Origin: an uncultured Parasphingopyxis sp.
Lineage (GTDB): Bacteria; Pseudomonadota; Alphaproteobacteria; Sphingomonadales; Sphingomonadaceae
Length of the DNA stretch: 64,000 nucleotides
Direction of reading: 5' to 3'
Assembly (NCBI RefSeq): GCF_937129435.1
Contig: NZ_CAKZNF010000093.1
Span: 39,550-103,549 of the forward strand
Position numbers and translations under genes: made by a program. A model generated the notes under the pieces. That model did no database searches and was not told the origin of the DNA. It was given only the letters and a program-made list of their open reading frames with translations. This document shows, in pieces, positions 60,340 to 64,000 of the stretch (its first letter is position 1; each line of letters starts with the position of its first letter).

Positions 60340-61404
60340 CTACAACTGGTGGCCGGTCCGGTCGCGTTTCGTCGCGAGATAGCCCTCATTGTGCGCGTTG
60401 ACGCCATGGATATGCGCTACGCGTTCGGCAATGGCGATCCCGGCGTCCGCCAGCCCCTCCGCCTTGGCCGGATTGTTCGTCATCAGCCGCACCTCGGTCT
60501 GGCCGAGCAGCGTCAGCATCCGCGCGGCAATGCCGAAATCGCGCGCATCGATCGCAAAGCCGAGCCGCGTGTTCGCATCGACGGTATCGAATCCCTGATC
60601 CTGCAGTGCATAGGCGCGCAGCTTGTTGACGAGCCCGATGCCGCGCCCTTCCTGGCGCAGATAGAGCAGGATGCCCCAACCTTCCTCGGCCATCGCCGCG
60701 AGTGCGCCCGAAAGCTGCGGGCCACAATCGCATTTCAACGAGGCGAGTACGTCGCCGGTCAGGCATTCGCTGTGGATTCGCACGAGCGGCGGCTTGCCGC
60801 TCGGCGACCCGATTATCAGCGCGACATGCTCCGCGGCATCGGCGCGGTGGCGGAAGGCGACGATCTCGCCTTTCTCGGTTGCGGCGACCGGCAGCTTTGC
60901 CCGGGCGGCGATGAACAGGTCGGACGGATCGCGATAGGCGGCCAGATCCTGCGGTTCGACCGCATCGGTCGTCGCCCTGCCGGGCCGCACAAAAACCGCC
61001 GGGAGCAAATTCGCCAGCCGCGCCAGCTCCAGCGCGGCGACGGCAAGATCGCCATCGGATTCGGGCAGCGCCTTGAACGGACCCTTGAGCGGCGTCGTCA
61101 GATCGAAGGCCGGATCCGCCATGGCGATGGCGGCGGGAAGGTCGTGCCACGATTCGCGGCGGACGCGGACCGGGCGATCGGGTTCGGCCGCTGCCCGCTG
61201 ATTGGCGAGTTTGAGCGTCTGCGCGCGCCCCGCGCTCAGCAGTATATCGGCCGGCGTGTCGCCGTCGAACGTTTCGAGCGAAGCGCTGTCGGCGGTCTCG
61301 ATGGCGAGAATCTCGATCGCGCGCTCGCCTTCGGCCAGCGTGACGGGCCAGCCTCGGCGCAGCGCATCGATGGCGCGCGCCGCGCGTTTGCCGCCGTCAG
61401 ACAC
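60340..61404 (-). CDS. ribA: GTP cyclohydrolase II (RibA) with degenerate N-terminal domain
   Basis: A 354-residue GTP cyclohydrolase II that starts riboflavin synthesis. The catalytic C-terminal half has Zn Cys in [17 protein letters not shown], the [16 protein letters not shown] motif and [13 protein letters not shown] near the end. Residues 1-165 look like a diverged relative of the DHBP synthase (RibB) domain without its acidic metal motif, so only the GCH II activity is expected here. GTG 61404 is the start, with 8-nt overlap with xth. The stop is 4 nt after the convergent HAD stop. Confidence 0.9.
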   Translation of the reverse strand: MSDGGKRAARAIDALRRGWPVTLAEGERAIEILAIETADSASLETFDGDTPADILLSAGRAQTLKLANQRAAAEPDRPVRVRRESWHDLPAAIAMADPAFDLTTPLKGPFKALPESDGDLAVAALELARLANLLPAVFVRPGRATTDAVEPQDLAAYRDPSDLFIAARAKLPVAATEKGEIVAFRHRADAAEHVALIIGSPSGKPPLVRIHSECLTGDVLASLKCDCGPQLSGALAAMAEEGWGILLYLRQEGRGIGLVNKLRAYALQDQGFDTVDANTRLGFAIDARDFGIAARMLTLLGQTEVRLMTNNPAKAEGLADAGIAIAERVAHIHGVNAHNEGYLATKRDRTGHQL

Positions 61405-62191
61405 GAAATTCCGTCACCAGCGGGACGTGATCGGACGGCTTTTCCCAGCCCCGCACGGGTTCATGGACGTGGTGGGCGACGGCGCGTTTGGCGACGTCCG
61501 GGCTCGCCCACATATGATCCAGCCGCCGCCCGCGATCGGACTTCGCCCAATCCTTCGCGCGGTAGCTCCACCAGCTGTAATAGCGTTCGGGCGAGGGAAT
61601 GAATTCCCGGCCCAGATCGACCCAGTCGTTCGCCGCCTGCAACATGCCCAGCGCCTCGACCTCGACCGGCGTGTGGCTGACGACCTTCAGCAATTGCTTG
61701 TGGCTCCAGACATCCGATTCGAGCGGCGCGACATTGAAATCGCCGACGAGCACGGTCGGCTCGTCCAGCGCGTCGGACCATTGCGTCATACGCTCGAGGA
61801 AATCGAGCTTCTGTCCGAATTTGGGATTCTGTTCGCGATCCGGCAGATCGCCGCCCGCCGGAATATAGACATTGTCGATCCGGAAACCGCAATCGAGCCG
61901 CGCGCCGATATGCCGCGCCTCGCCATTGGTCTGCCAGTCGAAGCAACTCCGGTCGTGCAGCGGCACCTTCGAGACGATCGCGACGCCATGGTGCATCGGT
62001 TGGCCGCAGAGGAGCTGGTGCTCATAGCCGGCGGCGCGCAGTGCATCGACCGGGAAGGTGTCATCGACGGTCTTGGTTTCCTGCAGGCAGAGGATGTCGG
62101 GCGCTTCCTCGGCGAGAAACTGCTCGACAATGCCGAGGCGGAAGCGGACCGAATTGATGTTCCATGTCGCGATCTTGAGGGTCGAGGCCAT
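61397..62191 (-). CDS. xth: Exodeoxyribonuclease III
   Basis: A 264-residue AP endonuclease/3'-5' exonuclease for base-excision repair. [10 protein letters not shown] near residue 10, [12 protein letters not shown] near 37, the catalytic Asp in [13 protein letters not shown] near 150 and the terminal DHMWAS...[10 protein letters not shown] with catalytic Asp and His are all intact. ATG 62191 is the start. Its stop overlaps the ribA start region by 8 nt. Confidence 0.95.
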   Translation of the reverse strand: MASTLKIATWNINSVRFRLGIVEQFLAEEAPDILCLQETKTVDDTFPVDALRAAGYEHQLLCGQPMHHGVAIVSKVPLHDRSCFDWQTNGEARHIGARLDCGFRIDNVYIPAGGDLPDREQNPKFGQKLDFLERMTQWSDALDEPTVLVGDFNVAPLESDVWSHKQLLKVVSHTPVEVEALGMLQAANDWVDLGREFIPSPERYYSWWSYRAKDWAKSDRGRRLDHMWASPDVAKRAVAHHVHEPVRGWEKPSDHVPLVTEFRV

Positions 62192-62258
62192 GGCGAGGCT
62201 CTATACGGGCTGGCGACGAAGCGCCACCGGGGGAGAGTTGTTTGTCGGCTTTGTATTT

Positions 62259-62393
62259 TGTCAGAGAATTCCTGGCGGAATTCCGCCGCACCGGCCCACA
62301 CCCCCACCCGGCCTCCCACTTAGTGTATTCTCATGGGAGGCCGGGTGGGGGTGCGGGCTGGTGCGGCGCCGAGCCGAAGGCGAGGTCTGATCA
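62259..62393. repeat. Cloverleaf repeat, copy G
   Basis: TGTCAGA (62259-62265) and a degenerate TCTGATCA (to 62393) bound a left hairpin GAATTCC-TGGC-GGAATTC, the central palindrome with loop CTTAGTGTATTCTCA, and a right arm CCGAGCC-GAA-GGCGAGG with a tandem G-A mismatch. Length is 135 bp. It is upstream of xth, between same-strand genes. Confidence 0.83.
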
Positions 62394-62409
62394 AAAACGT
62401 CTGACCCCA

Positions 62410-62540
62410 AAACCCGAAGGCCCCCGCTCCGGGGGCATTGGAGCGAGGGCCTGGCCTTGCAGTTCGTCACGCAAGGCGGGAGGCGATCCGGGCCGGGCAA
62501 CAGGGGAAATCCCGGTCGGACCTCTGTGCCTCCACGCCTT
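62410..62540 (-). ncRNA. Candidate structured non-coding RNA
   Basis: Three consecutive hairpins: GCCCCCG-CTC-CGGGGGC (62420-62436), CCTTGC/GCAAGG (62455-62460 / 62471-62476), and a long bulged stem whose outer part is GGCGGGAGGC/GCCTCCACGCC (62475-62538) and inner part TCCGGGCCGGG/CCCGGTCGGA (62487-62497 / 62511-62520). Read leftward the last hairpin is followed by CTTCGGGTTTT, terminator-like. I could not match it to SRP, 6S or tmRNA; it may equally be a composite palindrome. Strand is inferred from the terminator-like end. Confidence 0.3.
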
Positions 62541-62683
62541 CCCTTCTACGCGGAATTTCCTGTCGCGATCATGAATGGCGGTGGGTGATTTCGGCCGGGA
62601 CGGCGCCGATTATGAGACGATCCGACGGCCGGCGCCGACGAACCGATCCGGCGGCCCGGGGCCGGCTCGGTTTGCCTGCAAAA

Positions 62684-63316
62684 TTACCGGCGGCGGTTGC
62701 GTGGCCGGGGGTCGCGATAGCGGAAGGTCGAATCGGCGATCTGCATGCCGAAACGCTGGTTCGACAGCCGGATCGTCGTCAGGTTGTTCTGCGAATCGAG
62801 CACCGTCCAGCCGGTCAGCAACAGCCCGCCGGGCGACCCCGCTGAACGTCGGAAATTGATCGTGATCGTCCCGTATTCCGGATGCTCCGGATCGCGCGCA
62901 CGAACGCGCAGTTCGCCGGAACTGTTCGAAACGACGCGGGCGAAGCGCGATAAATCGCGATCGGGGTTGAGCAGCACGGCGAGCGGCGAATCGCCGATCG
63001 GCCAGCGCTGCACCTGGCGGACGTCGTAATCGACAAAGGTCAGCGCGCGGCCGTCCGACACCACGAGCATGTTGACGTCATCCTCATATTCGAAACGGAT
63101 CCGGCCCGGGCGCTTGAGGAACATCTCGCCGGTGACCGATTGGCCGGCGCGGTTGGTCTCGACGAAGTTCGCGCGCATCGTGTTGACGCTGCGCAGATGC
63201 TGCTGGACCTGCGCGAGCGCGTTCTGCTGGGCTTCGGCGGGGGCGGGCTCAACGATCGCGGCGGTGCCGAGCGCGATTGGCGCGGCGGCAAGGGCGAGGG
63301 CGGCAAAGCGGTGCAT
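62684..63316 (-). CDS. lolA: Outer-membrane lipoprotein carrier protein LolA
   Basis: A 210-residue periplasmic chaperone that ferries lipoproteins from LolCDE to the outer membrane (signal peptide about 1-30, ending AEAQ). LRSVNTMRANFVETNRAGQSVTGEMFLKRPGRIRFEY and LVVSDGRALTFVDYD are typical LolA strands, and the C-terminal SNQRFGMQIADSTFRYRDP fits. ATG 63316 is preferred because GGAAAG lies at proper spacing; ATG 63322 would sit directly on it. It lies 111 nt downstream of ftsK, in the same direction. Confidence 0.88.
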   Translation of the reverse strand: MHRFAALALAAAPIALGTAAIVEPAPAEAQQNALAQVQQHLRSVNTMRANFVETNRAGQSVTGEMFLKRPGRIRFEYEDDVNMLVVSDGRALTFVDYDVRQVQRWPIGDSPLAVLLNPDRDLSRFARVVSNSSGELRVRARDPEHPEYGTITINFRRSAGSPGGLLLTGWTVLDSQNNLTTIRLSNQRFGMQIADSTFRYRDPRPRNRRR

Positions 63317-63427
63317 AATCATCTTTCCGTGTCGTGAAACATTCGGCGCCAGACTGGCACTTGGGCATTGAATGCAGAGTGAACCCGGATGTTCCGTGGG
63401 GTTCAGGCGAAGCCGTTCCCGAATTCC

Positions 63428-64000
63428 CTAAACGGGATTGCCCTCGGTATCGATCAGCACCTCGCGCCGCCCGACATGGTTGGCGGGGGATACCTTTCCC
63501 TCCGCCTCCATCCGTTCGATCAGCCGCGCCGCATTGTTGTAGCCGACGCGCAGTTGTCGCTGCAGATAACTGGTCGAGGCCTTCTGGCTCTCGGCGACCA
63601 CCTGGACCGCCCGGCTGTAGAGCTTGTCTTCCTCGGAATCCTCGCCAAGCGGCTGGCCGTCGAGCGCGAAGCCGCCGTCTTCGGGCTCTTCGGTCACTTC
63701 CATGATATAGTCGGGCTGCCCCTGTTCGCGCCAGTGATCGGCGACGCGGCGGACTTCCTCGTCGGAGACGAACGGACCGTGGACGCGCGCGATCTGCTTG
63801 CCGCCGGGCATGTAGAGCATGTCGCCCTTGCCCAGGAGTTGCTCGGCGCCCTGTTCGCCCAGGATGGTACGCGAATCGATCTTGGACGTGACGGCGAACG
63901 AAATCCGCGTCGGCAGGTTCGCCTTGATGACGCCGGTGATGACGTCGACCGAGGGCCGCTGCGTCGCCATGATCAGGTGGATGCCGGCGGCGCGCGCCTT
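63428..64000 (-). CDS. ftsK: DNA translocase FtsK, C-terminal part (continues beyond the window)
   Basis: The last 190 codons of FtsK, running off the right edge. [27 protein letters not shown] is the RecA-like motor motif region, then [18 protein letters not shown], followed by a linker and the winged-helix gamma domain ([45 protein letters not shown]) that reads KOPS. It pumps chromosome ends during division. The N-terminal membrane domain is not in the window. Confidence 0.95.
   Translation of the reverse strand, partial: KARAAGIHLIMATQRPSVDVITGVIKANLPTRISFAVTSKIDSRTILGEQGAEQLLGKGDMLYMPGGKQIARVHGPFVSDEEVRRVADHWREQGQPDYIMEVTEEPEDGGFALDGQPLGEDSEEDKLYSRAVQVVAESQKASTSYLQRQLRVGYNNAARLIERMEAEGKVSPANHVGRREVLIDTEGNPV

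Larger units (their letters stand above)
62192..62683. other. Intergenic region between xth and lolA
   Basis: This 490-bp gap between two leftward genes contains repeat copy G (62259-62393), a candidate structured RNA (62410-62540) and about 140 bp of GC-rich sequence (62541-62683) in which I see no gene. The xth promoter must lie at the left edge. Confidence 0.5.

Noticed and set aside
61397..61404. FMN riboswitch before ribA
   Set aside because: ribA begins inside the xth coding end, so there is no leader for a riboswitch.
4833..62393. Cloverleaf elements as rho-independent terminators
   Set aside because: No U-run follows the hairpins on either strand, and separate canonical terminators precede copies B, C and D.
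1..64000. CRISPR arrays
   Set aside because: No short direct repeats with regular spacers; all repeats seen are dispersed palindromes.

Overview
The window is about 65% GC chromosomal DNA, almost certainly from a member of the Sphingomonadaceae/Sphingomonadales (Alphaproteobacteria). Supporting evidence is the gene content (UrcA-type protein, extensin-like protein, DUF4402 pilins, HemJ, PpsR, MmcB, DUF1491, DUF6489 and DUF3576 proteins), the order dnaQ-coaE-aroE-maf-ppsR / hemE-hemJ-rho ... mnmE-mnmG-rsmG-parA-parB-holA-lptE-leuS, and the sphingomonad-type intergenic palindromes. I cannot assign a genus. I see no prophage, IS element, transposase or CRISPR array.

Layout. 1-6.7 kb: a BCCT osmolyte transporter, a Tat-exported dienelactone hydrolase, a transglutaminase-like protein, an esterase, a JmjC/cupin-8 protein and a UrcA protein. 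6.9-11.7 kb: an autotransporter with a degenerate GDSL passenger, a winged-helix/alpha-beta-hydrolase fusion and, divergently, a 26-codon ORF plus a methyltransferase. 12-14 kb: a LytS/LytTR-type two-component pair. 14-20 kb: small and secreted proteins, an extensin-like protein, mannose-6-phosphate isomerase, a NUDIX hydrolase, tRNA-Leu(GAG) and a nitronate monooxygenase-like enzyme. 20.5-25.5 kb: a chaperone/usher locus with two DUF4402 pilins. 25.5-28.4 kb: a type III polyketide synthase-methyltransferase-flavoprotein operon. 28.4-36.4 kb: MsrB, a class A PBP, a YgjP-like metallopeptidase, YcgN, a SCO protein, an ankyrin protein, MmcB, DUF1491, a thioesterase, PtsN and HPF.

36.4-57 kb looks like the chromosome-origin neighbourhood. 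dnaQ-coaE-aroE-maf-ppsR run leftward and hemE-hemJ-rho run rightward, away from a 325-bp non-coding region (39961-40285) that I propose as oriC. parAB and a perfect 16-bp parS palindrome lie 10 kb further right. 57-64 kb carries an outer-membrane protein candidate, a ThiE-like protein, PipY, a HAD phosphatase, RibA, ExoIII, LolA and the C-terminal end of FtsK, which continues past the window edge.

The most novel pattern is a family of seven intergenic elements of about 135 bp, plus three truncated right halves. Each has terminal inverted repeats TGTCAGA/TCTGACA enclosing two small interchangeable side hairpins and one very long GC-rich central hairpin, so a single strand could fold as a cloverleaf. 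Five of the seven lie between convergent genes, and a truncated unit supplies the last codons and the stop of the usher gene. A second, well-known sphingomonad palindrome (CCTTCGACAGGCTCAGGG type) occurs three times and in one case is translated inside the lptE leader.
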